64,000 nucleotides of DNA from Holophagaceae bacterium (GCA_016722505.1 JADKJH010000002.1:1-64000); one strand, 5' to 3'; counted from the stretch's first letter, positions 39,181 through 48,773 are shown. The notes: a model not told the origin generated them from the letters alone. Numbers and translations are program-made.

Positions 39181-40326
39181 TAACGCGGCCGCCGCCATTT
39201 CCGCGATCTCATCCGGACCGCGGCCCAGGGGCAGAAGCAGCGGAAGCCCGCACCAGTCGGGCATGCGGCCCCGATGCCGGCTCAGAAACCCTGCGCGGTC
39301 TTTTGCCAAGGGCCTGGCCGGATCAGCTGCGATGCGCGACCAGCAAGCCTGGGGCGTCTCGGCGATCCAAAGCACCGCGAAGCCCGAGGCGGTCAGGACA
39401 TTGCGGATGCCGGGGCTTTCCCAGGCGCCACCACCCAATGCCACCACCGAGGGCCGGTCCAAATTCGAGCTCAAAATTTCAATTTCGAGACGGCGGAATT
39501 CCGCCTCGCCATGGGTGTTGAAAATGTCAGCGATGGATAGGCCCGATTTTTTCTCAATGAGACCGTCCAGGTCCAGGACCGGCAGCTCCAGCCGTGGCCC
39601 AAGGGCGGAAGCGACGGTGGATTTCCCAGCACCGCTGCTGCCCGCAAGGGCGATGCCTTGGCCGCGCCGGAAGGGAGGCCTAGCCTTCCACCGCGCGGCT
39701 TGGGCCGCCCAAGCCAGATCCATGGGATTTATCCGGTCCAGTTCACTGATGAGAGCGATGCTTTCGGCGCCCGCGGCAAAAACTTCATCAAAATCATCCC
39801 TGGCCACCCCGCCGATGGCGATTGGGGCGATATCTATTGATCGCAGCGCTGTGCAGCCTTTGCGCAGACCATTGAGGCCGATGGGAACCTCATGATCCGG
39901 CTTGGTGGCCGTGGCCCGGAAGGGTCCGACCCCAGCGTGGTCGCAAGCCGGATCCACCGATGACCATTCCGATTCATCGTGGGTGGAAGTGCCGATATGG
40001 ATCTGCGCCAGCCCCGGCAGGCGGTGGGCTTCGAAAGGCGGAAGGTCCATCTGGCCGAGATGCACGCCCCAAGGCGCGAAGCCCTCTTGCGCCGTCAGCA
40101 CGGCCAGGTCCGCACGGTCATTCACGCAGATCAGCGGCCAGCCGCCGTTGTCGAAGGACTGCCGCAATGCCGTGATCAGCTCATCGAATTGCGCCTTCGC
40201 ATCCAGCGGCTTGCCCCGGAACTGCACGAGCGGGAATCCCGCTTCGCCGAATTTTTTTACCTGCTCACAGAGCGAGGCATCCCGGCATGGGTCGGTGATC
40301 GGGTAGAGAGGCGGGAGTTGGATCAT
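39163..40326 (-). CDS. ThiE-AroK fusion: thiamine-phosphate synthase and shikimate kinase
   Basis: 387 residues in two domains. Residues about 1-205 are a ThiE/TenI TIM barrel (LYPITDPCRDASL, PLVQFRGKPLDA, ICVNDRADLAVL, GVHLGQMDLP, GTSTHDESEW, HAGVGPFRATATKPDH, PIAIGGVARDDFDEVFAAGAESIALIS). Residues 222-387 are shikimate kinase: P-loop GSSGAGKS at 229-236, Asp254 in LDLDG, Arg near 278 and GGGAW at 298-302, with an Arg lid in ADPARPLAKDR. A thiamine-shikimate fusion is unusual. Both active sites look intact in the kinase; the ThiE part may be TenI-like. No ribosome site is clear at ATG 40326. Confidence 0.9.
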   Translation of the reverse strand: MIQLPPLYPITDPCRDASLCEQVKKFGEAGFPLVQFRGKPLDAKAQFDELITALRQSFDNGGWPLICVNDRADLAVLTAQEGFAPWGVHLGQMDLPPFEAHRLPGLAQIHIGTSTHDESEWSSVDPACDHAGVGPFRATATKPDHEVPIGLNGLRKGCTALRSIDIAPIAIGGVARDDFDEVFAAGAESIALISELDRINPMDLAWAAQAARWKARPPFRRGQGIALAGSSGAGKSTVASALGPRLELPVLDLDGLIEKKSGLSIADIFNTHGEAEFRRLEIEILSSNLDRPSVVALGGGAWESPGIRNVLTASGFAVLWIAETPQACWSRIAADPARPLAKDRAGFLSRHRGRMPDWCGLPLLLPLGRGPDEIAEMAAAALGAVPK

Positions 40327-40328
40327 TC

Positions 40329-40523
40329 AAAAACACCACGCGGGGGGTAGCGGAGGCAGCTGAGGGTAGCGGAGAAAAAATGGGGTTCTGCGCACGCAAT
40401 TGCAGTTCTCAACCTGTCCGAAAGCAAAATCTGACGCAGCGGTTGGATCGGTCATTGAGCCTCAACAACAGTCTATTCCTCCGCTTCCCTCTGCATCTCC
40501 GCTACCCTCCGCGTGGTGTTTTT
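40329..40523. repeat. 195-bp element bounded by 27-bp inverted repeats
   Basis: The 27-bp segment 40329-40355 (beginning AAAAACACCACGCGGGGGGT) is inverted at 40497-40523 with one mismatch. The left side contains a further GAGGGTAGCGGAG copy, and the right side TCCGCTTCCCTCTGC. The interior has no ORF worth calling. It abuts the start codon of thiE-aroK, so it must overlap that gene's leader or promoter. No transposase is present. The rest of the 304-bp gap to msbA shows nothing. Confidence 0.75.
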
Positions 40524-40630
40524 TCATTACGCCGCCTCCTCTTCTCGGTATCGCTGCGCGATACACGAGGCCTTGCCGGGCATGGCCTGGGAACATGCAT
40601 TCACCCGTGCCGACATTCGAGCCCCTCGAT

Positions 40631-42421
40631 TCATGCGGCTTCTTCCTCCTCGAACTGCAGCCGCACGAGCTTGGCGTAGTGGCCGTCAAGGTCCATGAGC
40701 GCGCCGTGGGTGCCGCGTTCGATGATGCGGCCCTGGTCCATGACCCAGATCTCGTCGGCCTCCTTGATGGTGCTCAGGCGGTGGGCGATGGTGAAGGTGG
40801 TCAGGCGGTGGCTCACGTGCTCGATGACGGCCTGGATCTTGGCCTCGGTTTCGGAATCGATGTTGGCGGTGGCTTCGTCCAGCAGCAGGACTTCCGGCTC
40901 CAGATACAGCATCCGCGCAAAGGCCAGCAATTGGCGTTCGCCTGCGCTCAGTTTCTGCCCGCGCTCGCCAACTTGGGTTTCAAGCCCGAGTGGAAGGCGG
41001 CCCACCAGATCCTTCAGTTGGCTCTGTTCCAGCACCGAAGCCAGGCGCTGCTTATCACGGGGCCGGCCCAGGACAATGTTGTCTTCAAGCGTGCCGGAAA
41101 AAACAAAGACATCCTGGAGCACCAAGCCGAAGAGCGACCGATGGCTGGAGAGCTTCAGTTCCCGGATATCCATTCCGTCCACGGTTATCTTGCCAGCGCC
41201 CGCATCGTAAAACCGCATAAGCAGATTGATGAGCGTGCTCTTACCTGCGCCGGTATGCCCCACCACCGCGATGCGGCGGCCCTTTGGAAGGGTGCCGCTC
41301 AAATCGTTCACGACGCTGCGGCCACCTTCTTCGTAGGCGAAAGAAACATCCTCGAATCGGATCTCGCGCTCAAATGCCACTGGTAATGGCGTATCGGCCT
41401 CGTGGATCTCATCGGCGTTATCCAGCAGCACGAAAATGCGCTCACTGGAGGCCATGGCCGTCTGCATCACGTTGTAGCGCTCGGCCAATTCACGGATGGG
41501 GCGGAAAAACCGCCCCGAGAGCTGGACGAAGGCGAAGAGCAGTCCCCATGTGAGCGTCCCCATTTCCAATTTGACGCCGCCGTAGTAGATGATGGCCGCC
41601 AGTGTGGCCGACGTGATGAATTCCACCACCGGGAAGAACACCGCATAAGCGAAGATCGTGCGCAGGAATGCGTCCAGATAGCTGCGGTTGAGCTGCACGA
41701 ACCCAGCATTGCTATCGGCTTCGCGGGCATTCATCTGCACCAGGCTGATGCCCGAGAGCTGCTCTTGGAGATAGGATTGGATGGCGGCATAGCGGCCTTG
41801 GGTCTCGCGGAAGGCTTCGCCGGCGTTGCGGCGGAAAATTTCCGTGGCCAGCAGCAGCGGCGGCATGATGGCCAATGCCACCACCGCCAGCCCCGCATGT
41901 TTGGAGAACATCCAGATGACGATGGCCAGCAGGGACATGGCGTCCCCCACGATGGCGACAAAACCGCTTGAAAACATTTCATTGAGGTTCTGGACATCGC
42001 TGGTGACGCGGGTCATGAGCCTTCCCACCGGGTTGCGGTGGAAAAAATGCGTGGACCGGCGCATCAAATGGGCGAACAGCTCCATGCGCAGATCCAGCAT
42101 GGCGCGCTGCCCCACCCAGGCCAGCAGCACAAAGCGGGTCATCTGCACGATGAAGCCCATCGCCAGCACGCCCATGAACCCCGCCACCAGATGTCCGGTC
42201 CCATGCATGGAGCCGGTTTCCATGAAGCGGTTGATGAGCCAGAGGGTGAACTGGGACGGCATGACCTCCAGCACAGCCCCGGCAATCATCAGCGCGAGCA
42301 GTCCAAGAAGCCCAACCCAGTAGGGTTTCAAGTATTTCAGGAGACGGATCAGCAGCGTGTGGCGCAAGCCGCGCCCTGAAACCTGGTCACTCTGAAAATA
42401 AGGTTCACCCTTTACTGCCAT
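40631..42421 (-). CDS. MsbA-type ABC exporter
   Basis: A 596-residue half-transporter with fused permease and ATPase, resembling lipid A flippase MsbA or related multidrug exporters. Six TMs lie in the first 320 residues. The nucleotide-binding domain has VGHTGAGKSTLINLL (Walker A), LVLQDVFVFSGTLEDNI (Q-loop), LSAGERQLLAFARML (signature) and VLLLDEATANIDSETE (Walker B), with IAHRLSTI (H-loop). ATG 42421 starts the protein at MAVKGEP; upstream sequence is not conserved. The lipid-A link is inference from family; no lpx genes are adjacent. Confidence 0.9.
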   Translation of the reverse strand: MAVKGEPYFQSDQVSGRGLRHTLLIRLLKYLKPYWVGLLGLLALMIAGAVLEVMPSQFTLWLINRFMETGSMHGTGHLVAGFMGVLAMGFIVQMTRFVLLAWVGQRAMLDLRMELFAHLMRRSTHFFHRNPVGRLMTRVTSDVQNLNEMFSSGFVAIVGDAMSLLAIVIWMFSKHAGLAVVALAIMPPLLLATEIFRRNAGEAFRETQGRYAAIQSYLQEQLSGISLVQMNAREADSNAGFVQLNRSYLDAFLRTIFAYAVFFPVVEFITSATLAAIIYYGGVKLEMGTLTWGLLFAFVQLSGRFFRPIRELAERYNVMQTAMASSERIFVLLDNADEIHEADTPLPVAFEREIRFEDVSFAYEEGGRSVVNDLSGTLPKGRRIAVVGHTGAGKSTLINLLMRFYDAGAGKITVDGMDIRELKLSSHRSLFGLVLQDVFVFSGTLEDNIVLGRPRDKQRLASVLEQSQLKDLVGRLPLGLETQVGERGQKLSAGERQLLAFARMLYLEPEVLLLDEATANIDSETEAKIQAVIEHVSHRLTTFTIAHRLSTIKEADEIWVMDQGRIIERGTHGALMDLDGHYAKLVRLQFEEEEAA

Positions 42422-42535
42422 GGAGTGATTCTCCCATGGATGACGGTTGGACCGTGCCGCTCCATGATGGACATGATGAAATGATGTGTCTGGACCGTTC
42501 CCGCATCCATCCAATATCCCCATGGAGCCAACTAC

Positions 42536-44302
42536 ATGAATCACGCAGCAAAATCATTCATCGCTTCCTTTTCTGCGGTTCTGGTTCTTGGCGCCCAAGC
42601 GCCCGCCAGACTTTCCCCCTCCGAAACCCGCATGAAACGCGAAGTCGCGGTCCTCGCCGCGCCGGATATGGAAGGCCGCGGAAACGGAAGCAAGGGCCTT
42701 GCCCACGCCGCGGATTACATCGAACGCTACTACCGGTCCCATGGCATCAAGACTCAGCGCCAGGCTTATCCGTTCCTCACCGGCGTGGTAGTCAAAGAAG
42801 GCAAGGCCTTCCTTGGGAAAGGTGATAGCCCACAAGCACCACTCCAATGGGGCAAAGACATTGAGGCCTACAGTTTCAGCGGCAATGCCACCTTCAATTC
42901 CAAGGCCTTGGTATTCGCGGGGTACGGACTGCAGGCGGGCGCCTATAACGATTTCAATGGGGTGGATCTCACAGGCAAGATCATCATCATCGGACGGGAA
43001 CTGCCGGATATCCATGCTTTCGCAAGCTTGAGCGCCGAAGACAAGTCCCTGCGGGGAAGGCTGCGCCGCTTCGAAACCGCCCGCATCGGCGGTCTGATCC
43101 TGCTGGAGGAAGGCGATGCCGCCCGACCCCTGAAACTGATTTCTGAACTTCCTACCTTAAAATTCCCGGTCCTCAGCATGACGGCCAAAGCATTGGATCC
43201 CGTCTGCGGCGATCTGAAAGGCCGCTTGAAAAAAATCCGTGAAACGGGCGCTCCCCAGAGCCAGGATTTCGTCTGGGCGCCCTGGTCGTTCATGGGGTTG
43301 ACGCTTTCACTTGAGCGCAAGCTCACGGACGTGCCCAACCTCATCGCCACCATCCCGGGCCGGGATCCTAAATTGAAAACAGAAGCCATCGTCTTGGGCG
43401 CCCACATGGACCACCTGGGACGCGGCGAGCGGCACAGCCTGGGCGGCGCCTCCGCCCAAGGCCAATTCCATGCAGGCGCCGACGACAATGCTTCCGGGAC
43501 TGTGATGCTCATGGAATTGGCCCTGCAACTGAAATCCGCAAAGCCAAAACGCACCCTTGTGATGGCTCATTTTTCGGGAGAGGAAGAAGGCATGCTGGGA
43601 TCCGCCTATTGGATCAAGCACCCCACCGTACCCATCCAAAATGTGAAAGCGATGTTGAATTTCGATATGGTCGGGCGCATGGATTCCAAGAAGCCCATGT
43701 TGCTGCTGGGCGGCCTGGGCGCGCCTAAAGCAGCCCTGGAACATGCGAAATCGCTGGCTCCAGCGAATCTGGCCATCGGCGGAGATCTAGGTGCGGCGGC
43801 TGGGTCCTCGGACCACCTCAGTTTCGCCCTGGCGAAAATCCCCACCTTTTTCTTCTTCACAGGCCTCCACGCTGATTACCACAAGCCTTCGGATTTGGCG
43901 GAGAAGATCAACGGCGCAGGAATGGCCATGGTGGCGAAGTACGCGCAATCAGTCACGCTGGATCTCGCCAACGCAGCGCAAACGCCGGTTTTCGATCCCG
44001 AAACCGCCAAGCTCTCAAGCGGCCATGGCGCAGCCGGAATGAAAGTCAGTTTCGGCGTCATCCCAGACTATGCAGAGCACACCGATGGATTCCACATCAA
44101 CGGCGTTTCCGCGGGCTCGTCAGCCGAAGCTCTTGGACTGAAATCCGGGGACATCATCGTGACGTTCGGCGTGCGTTCCGTGAAGACCATCTACGACTAC
44201 ATGGATGCGCTGACAGCAGGAAAAGCGGGAGAAAGCGTGACGGTCAAGTGGCTGCGCGATGGCAAGCCCATGGAAGGCCAGGCGGTGCTCAAATCGAGAT
44301 GA
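42536..44302 (+). CDS. secreted M28-family metallopeptidase with PA and PDZ domains
   Basis: A 588-residue exported aminopeptidase-like enzyme. Signal peptide (NHAAKSFIASFSAVLVLGAQA), then a PA domain (ALVFAGYGLQAG...GVDLTGKIIIIG), the M28 catalytic domain and a C-terminal PDZ (FHINGVSAGSSAEALGLKSGDIIVTFGVRSV). Zinc ligands: His in LGAHMDHLG, bridging Asp in GADDNASG, Glu pair in FSGEEEG, Asp in LNFDMVGRM and His in HADYHKPSD, all intact. It probably digests peptides in the periplasm or outside the cell. It is divergent from the ABC exporter and ends 16 bp before aroB. Confidence 0.92.
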   Translation: MNHAAKSFIASFSAVLVLGAQAPARLSPSETRMKREVAVLAAPDMEGRGNGSKGLAHAADYIERYYRSHGIKTQRQAYPFLTGVVVKEGKAFLGKGDSPQAPLQWGKDIEAYSFSGNATFNSKALVFAGYGLQAGAYNDFNGVDLTGKIIIIGRELPDIHAFASLSAEDKSLRGRLRRFETARIGGLILLEEGDAARPLKLISELPTLKFPVLSMTAKALDPVCGDLKGRLKKIRETGAPQSQDFVWAPWSFMGLTLSLERKLTDVPNLIATIPGRDPKLKTEAIVLGAHMDHLGRGERHSLGGASAQGQFHAGADDNASGTVMLMELALQLKSAKPKRTLVMAHFSGEEEGMLGSAYWIKHPTVPIQNVKAMLNFDMVGRMDSKKPMLLLGGLGAPKAALEHAKSLAPANLAIGGDLGAAAGSSDHLSFALAKIPTFFFFTGLHADYHKPSDLAEKINGAGMAMVAKYAQSVTLDLANAAQTPVFDPETAKLSSGHGAAGMKVSFGVIPDYAEHTDGFHINGVSAGSSAEALGLKSGDIIVTFGVRSVKTIYDYMDALTAGKAGESVTVKWLRDGKPMEGQAVLKSR

Positions 44303-44318
44303 TCCCCGTAAGGAATCA

Positions 44319-45350
44319 ATGAGACTCAAACTTCCAGAAGGTTTTCCCACCGAGGTCCTCGTCGCCGAGGCCCCCGTTGAATCTTTTTTCCCTGAGCAGC
44401 GATGGGTGCTGGTGGGGGACGAATCCGTCAAGGAATTCTGGACCTTCGCGGAGCTGCCGGAGCCCGCGGGAAGCCTTTGGGTCAGGACCTCCGAAGCCAC
44501 CAAGCGGCTGGATACTCTGATCCCGATCCTGGAACATTGGGCCGCCATTCCCCTGCACCGCGATGCGGTCATCGTGGCGGTGGGCGGCGGCGTGCTCACC
44601 GACATGGCCGGTCTCGCGGCCAGCCTTTATCTGCGCGGCATTGCCTGGCATGCCTGGCCCACAACGCTGCTGGCCCAGGTGGACGCGGGTCTCGGGGGGA
44701 AAACAGCCGTCAATCTGTCCGCCGGGAAGAATCTCGCGGGGGCTTTCCATGCGCCCGACCGGCTGGTGGCCTGCCGCAGCTTTCTGCGCACGCTGCCACT
44801 CCGGCAGTTGGAAGCCGGCCGATGGGAAATGGTGAAAACCGCCATGCTGATGGGCGACGCGGCTTGGGCCGAAGCCATTCTCGGCCTTGACCTGCCGCCC
44901 ACTGAATTCATCCAGCGGACGCTTTCATTCAAGGCCGAAGTCGTGCATCGGGATCCTACCGAGCAAGGCGAAAGGCGGTTGTTGAACTTGGGCCACACCC
45001 TGGGCCATGCCCTGGAAGCCGCCAGCCACTTCCAGCTGCTGCATGGCGAGGCCGTGGGCCTGGGCCTGCTGGCATCCTGCTTCCTGGCGGAAGAGATGGG
45101 CCTGGCGCCCTTCCCCGTGCCTTTCCTGCGCCGCCTCGCAAAGGCCTTGAAACCATTGTCCCCTCTGGTCGCACCTTGGGAGGACTGCAGGCCCTGGCTG
45201 CTGCGGGACAAGAAGTCCACCCACGGCTCTCTGTCTACGCCGGAGCTACACTGCATTCTCCCCCTTCCCTCTGGGCGGGCCAGGCAGATGGCCCTTAAAC
45301 CTGATGCCTGGATAGCACCTCACCACCGCCTTCTCGCAAGCCTTAGCTAA
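44319..45350 (+). CDS. aroB: 3-dehydroquinate synthase
   Basis: A 343-residue NAD/zinc enzyme, second step of the shikimate pathway. Motifs: VAVGGGVLTDMAGLAASLYLRGIAW, PTTLLAQVDAGLGGKTAVNLSAGKNLAGAFHAP, Glu in WEMVKTAMLMG, and zinc His in LLNLGHTLGHALEAASHFQLLHGEAVGLGL. It is about 15 residues shorter than E. coli AroB, mainly at the N-terminus, but all catalytic segments remain. AAGGA precedes ATG 44319. The pathway partner shikimate kinase is in the ThiE fusion 4 kb upstream on the other strand. Confidence 0.95.
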   Translation: MRLKLPEGFPTEVLVAEAPVESFFPEQRWVLVGDESVKEFWTFAELPEPAGSLWVRTSEATKRLDTLIPILEHWAAIPLHRDAVIVAVGGGVLTDMAGLAASLYLRGIAWHAWPTTLLAQVDAGLGGKTAVNLSAGKNLAGAFHAPDRLVACRSFLRTLPLRQLEAGRWEMVKTAMLMGDAAWAEAILGLDLPPTEFIQRTLSFKAEVVHRDPTEQGERRLLNLGHTLGHALEAASHFQLLHGEAVGLGLLASCFLAEEMGLAPFPVPFLRRLAKALKPLSPLVAPWEDCRPWLLRDKKSTHGSLSTPELHCILPLPSGRARQMALKPDAWIAPHHRLLASLS

Positions 45351-45358
45351 GGATTTCC

Positions 45359-47263
45359 GTGCGCCGCATTGCCGCCTTTCCGATCGCAATCCTGTTGCTC
45401 CAAGCTGTTCCCGCCATGGCGCAAACCGTTCAAGAGGATCCCCGCGCCTTGATGCTGCAGGCGCGGGCCAAGCAGCGCCGCGGGGGCGGCGACGATCCCC
45501 AGGGCGCAGTCCAGATCTACAAACGCGTGATCACCCTCGTCCCCCAAAGCGCTGAAGCGCAGCTCCGCCTTTCTGAATCCATCGAAGAGACCGGCAATAT
45601 GGATGGCGCGGTGGCTCCGGCCCAGAAAGCGCTCGAACTCGACCCAAGAAATGCCGAGGCAGCGGGCCATCTAGGTCTGTTGCAATATCGCAGGGCCATG
45701 GCATCGTCCTCATCCCTGCCCGAAGCCCGGATAGCTCTCCAGAAAGCCACGGAATTGCTGCCAAATGATGCGGAAGTCTGGGCCCGCCAAGGCGAGGTCT
45801 CCGAATTGCTGAAGGATTCCGAATTGGCTCTGCGCTCCTGGCTCCAGGTGGGGCGGCTGCGGCCCTCCATCACCATCGCCTGGGAACGGGCGCTCATCCA
45901 GGCCAAGTCCCTGGATCGCTACGAGGCCCGGCGGGAAGCGGCCATGGCGCTTTGTTCCGGCAAGAATCCCGATCCCCGCCACCTTCGGATGCTCGATGAA
46001 TTAGCCCGGGAACAAATCAAGATCGGCTACCTGGCCCACGCCGAAGAAAGCTTCCGCTTGCTAAGCCGCCATCTGCCCGAATCTCCTGAGATCTTGGAAA
46101 ACGTGGCGCTCATACAGGTGCGGACCGCACGGTTCGATGAAGCCCTGAAGAGCCTGCAGCAGGCGGAAAAGCTGAAACCTTCGGACCGCATTTCGTTCAA
46201 TATGGCGCTGGCCTTGATGAACCTGGGCCGCTTCCAGGAGGCGGAAGCGCAGTGGAGGCGGCTGCTACCCCACCTGGTGGGTAAGAACGAAGAAACGGTG
46301 TCCCAGCAGAACGCGCGGATCCTTTTCGCCAATTGCCTGTTGCTCCAGAACCACGGCGCCGAAGCCCTCCCGCTGATCAACGCCTGGCGGGTGACCAAGG
46401 ATGACGGAGAACTGGCGGTGCTGCGCGCCGAGTCGTTGCTGGCGCTAGAGGATTGGAAGGGCGCCCGTGCCGCGCTGAAGGAAGGCATCGCCAAATTTCC
46501 AAAAATGCCGCTCTTCCTCCAAGCTGCGGCTCTGCCGAAAAACCTCTTCAACGAATCCTTCTTCGCAAAAAAGGAATCCAGGACCGCGCTGATGCAGCTC
46601 TATTACGAAGGCGTCGCCAACGCCTTCGCGGAATTCCGCCAATGGGACCGATGCCTTGAATACGCCGGCAGAGCCCGGAACGTCTCCAAGCAGCGGGAAA
46701 TTGAATTGCTGCTGCTCCAGTCCAACGCGCTCGATCAATTGGGCCGCGCCGAAGAAGCCCTGAAAGTCCTGCGTGAAGCCCAGAAGGTGGATCCCGCCAA
46801 TAGCACGTTGCAGAACAATCTGGGATACCTGCTGCTGGAGAAGGGTGGCGATCTCCAAGAGGCTTCAGATCTCATCGAAGCCGCCGTCAAACAGGATCCA
46901 CAGAACGGCTCCGTCATGGATTCCTGGGGTTGGGTGCTCTACAAACAAGGCAAGTTCGAGGAATCGGAAAAGGCCCTGCGCAAAGCCTCGGAGCTGAATC
47001 CCTTCAGCCCCGACACCCGGATGCACCTGGGCGAAGTGCTGCTGAAACTGAACCGGCCCGAAGAAACCGTTGAGCAGTGGGAACGCGCCCTGGCGTTCAT
47101 CTTTCCCGGACGCGCGACGTTGGACAAACGCTTAGCGGCGCTCCGGGCCGATATCGCCAAGCGCAATGCTTCCCCTAAGGGACCAGCGCCTAAGGATTCA
47201 GCCAAAGATCTTAAAAACCGCGAGGACAAGAGCGATGATGAATACGACGAGGACAGCCATTGA
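45359..47263 (+). CDS. secreted TPR-repeat protein
   Basis: A 634-residue protein starting at GTG 45359, with a signal peptide (RRIAAFPIAILLLQAVPAMA) and multiple tetratricopeptide repeats throughout, e.g. AEAQLRLSESIEETGNMDGAVAPAQKALELDPRNAEAAGHLG, PESPEILENVALIQVRTARFDEALKSLQQAEKLKPSD and NGSVMDSWGWVLYKQGKFEESEKALRKASELNPFSPDTRMHLGEVL. The C-terminus is charged and disordered (KDLKNREDKSDDEYDED). It is expected to be a periplasmic scaffold. It follows aroB by 8 bp and overlaps the next gene by 4 bp, so the three form a unit. Confidence 0.9.
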   Translation: MRRIAAFPIAILLLQAVPAMAQTVQEDPRALMLQARAKQRRGGGDDPQGAVQIYKRVITLVPQSAEAQLRLSESIEETGNMDGAVAPAQKALELDPRNAEAAGHLGLLQYRRAMASSSSLPEARIALQKATELLPNDAEVWARQGEVSELLKDSELALRSWLQVGRLRPSITIAWERALIQAKSLDRYEARREAAMALCSGKNPDPRHLRMLDELAREQIKIGYLAHAEESFRLLSRHLPESPEILENVALIQVRTARFDEALKSLQQAEKLKPSDRISFNMALALMNLGRFQEAEAQWRRLLPHLVGKNEETVSQQNARILFANCLLLQNHGAEALPLINAWRVTKDDGELAVLRAESLLALEDWKGARAALKEGIAKFPKMPLFLQAAALPKNLFNESFFAKKESRTALMQLYYEGVANAFAEFRQWDRCLEYAGRARNVSKQREIELLLLQSNALDQLGRAEEALKVLREAQKVDPANSTLQNNLGYLLLEKGGDLQEASDLIEAAVKQDPQNGSVMDSWGWVLYKQGKFEESEKALRKASELNPFSPDTRMHLGEVLLKLNRPEETVEQWERALAFIFPGRATLDKRLAALRADIAKRNASPKGPAPKDSAKDLKNREDKSDDEYDEDSH

Positions 47264-47742
47264 TTCCTCTGATTCCCATGATGGTTTTCTTCCCTGCCGC
47301 CCAGGAAGCCCCGGCTCCAAAAACCGACAGCATCCGGGCCCAATATTCCTGGGGCTATCTCGGCAATGACGGTGAGGGCAAGGGCACGCTGGCCGTCCTG
47401 GTGGATGCCGCCACAGGCCGTGTGGTGCTGGAACTCCACGGTCTGGGCGAACGGCTCATGTTGCTGGAAGGCGACCGTGTCAAAGGCTATCGGGTGCAGA
47501 TCCCACGGCAGAAACTCGATGAAACCGCATCGGAATTAGGTGCGCTGCCCCTGCCCTTTCTGCCGCAGCTCAGCACGCCGGAAGGCCTCCGGGCACTCAT
47601 CCTCACCGGCGCAGGCCCTGGCGTGAAGGTCACCAAGAAAGACGCCAAAGGCCCCATCAAACTCAAATACCAAGGCAAAGACGACCTTGGAAAAGAAGTG
47701 CAGGTCTGGCTGCAACGAACACGGATCGAGCCGGGCAGCTGA
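47260..47742 (+). CDS. hypothetical exported protein
   Basis: A 160-residue protein beginning at TTG 47260 with GAGGA six bases upstream, overlapping the TPR stop; ATG 47278 is the alternative. The N-terminus (IPLIPMMVFFPAAQEAPA) resembles a weak signal peptide. The remainder has alternating beta-prone segments (GKGTLAVLVDAATGRVVLELHGLGERLMLLEGDRVKGYRVQIP) reminiscent of LolA/LolB-type barrels, but I cannot assign a family. Tight coupling to the TPR gene suggests a shared envelope role. Confidence 0.7.
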   Translation: MIPLIPMMVFFPAAQEAPAPKTDSIRAQYSWGYLGNDGEGKGTLAVLVDAATGRVVLELHGLGERLMLLEGDRVKGYRVQIPRQKLDETASELGALPLPFLPQLSTPEGLRALILTGAGPGVKVTKKDAKGPIKLKYQGKDDLGKEVQVWLQRTRIEPGS

Positions 47743-47920
47743 TATCGGGCTCACTTCGCGCTTGGCTTGCCAGCCCTCACCCAAGCGGTGAGTACGAGGT
47801 CCCCGAAATCCTCGGAGCTTTTTGTTCTAGCGGTGACCTTTATCGCCCCAGGCATGGAGCAATCCCGAGCCGCTGAGCGCGAGTGTGATGCACATGATCA
47901 TTCGTGTTTTATGGCGCATA

Positions 47921-48769
47921 TCAACGAGGGATGGTGCCGGTGCGCTCCCACCGGGTCCAAGTGAAGAAGTGGCGGGCGCCGTCCACCAAATTCATCACCA
48001 CATCGCCTGGGCCGTTCAGCTCCTTGGCGCCGGTATCATCGTTGCCGCCTTCACGGTAGCTCCACCACACGATGAAGGGCCGCCCACGCAGCTGCTCGAT
48101 GGGAATGAATCCCCAATACCGGCTGTCAGCGGAATTATCCCGATTGTCGCCCAAGCCGAAAATGCAGCCTTGGGGCACCGTGATAGGGCCTAAGTTGTCC
48201 TTGAATCCATTGGTCTGCCCGTGGCCCTGCATATCCGCATGGGCGATCTCCGGATCAAGGAAAGGCCAGATTCCCAAGGAGGGTTCAGGATCCATGGGGC
48301 CCATGTTGGCACCCTCCAGCCAAGGACCTTGCAAAGGGCCATCTTCTGGATTCAGGACGTGATGCTCGAACGCGCCGGTGACGAGTTTGTCATTCACATA
48401 CAGGTGCTTGCGCCGCACTTCCAGTTTGTCGCCGGGCAGCGCGACACAACGTTTCACGAAATCCATGTTCCGATCCATGGGATAGCGGAAGACGATGATG
48501 TCGCCGCGATCCACTTTCCGCATGGGGAACAGCTTGGCTTCCCAGTCCCACTGCGGCGTGGCGAAGATGAACTTATTGGCCAGCAGGTGGTCCCCGATCA
48601 TCATCGTGTTCCGCATGGAAGCCGATGGAATCGCGAACTGCTGTCCCACGAAAGTCTTGAAAAAGAGAATCATCGCCATGCCAAAGCAGGACAATTCCAG
48701 GTTGTCCCGGATCACGCCCTTGGCCACGCCTGCTGGCGCCTCATAAGGTTGTTTGGCTTCGCCCTTCAT
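47921..48769 (-). CDS. lepB: signal peptidase I, second tandem copy
   Basis: A 282-residue membrane serine protease that removes signal peptides. One N-terminal TM (ELSCFGMAMILFFKTFVGQQF) precedes catalytic Ser in IPSASMRNTMMIGD and Lys in VKRCVALPGDKLEV; box E GDNRDNSADSRYWGFIP is intact. It is about nine-tenths identical in protein to the copy directly upstream. Differences concentrate in the TM and the first residues. The start lies 4 bp past the stop of copy one, with no strong ribosome site, so it is likely translated by re-initiation. Confidence 0.93.
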   Translation of the reverse strand: MKGEAKQPYEAPAGVAKGVIRDNLELSCFGMAMILFFKTFVGQQFAIPSASMRNTMMIGDHLLANKFIFATPQWDWEAKLFPMRKVDRGDIIVFRYPMDRNMDFVKRCVALPGDKLEVRRKHLYVNDKLVTGAFEHHVLNPEDGPLQGPWLEGANMGPMDPEPSLGIWPFLDPEIAHADMQGHGQTNGFKDNLGPITVPQGCIFGLGDNRDNSADSRYWGFIPIEQLRGRPFIVWWSYREGGNDDTGAKELNGPGDVVMNLVDGARHFFTWTRWERTGTIPR

Positions 48770-48773
48770 TATG

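Noticed and set aside
40400..41386. 328-codon plus-strand ORF
   Set aside because: Antisense to the MsbA-type exporter ATPase domain; composition mirrors the real gene.
47795..47823. terminator after the exported protein gene at 47260-47742
   Set aside because: Only a 5-bp CGAGG/CCTCG stem before a T5 run; too weak to list.
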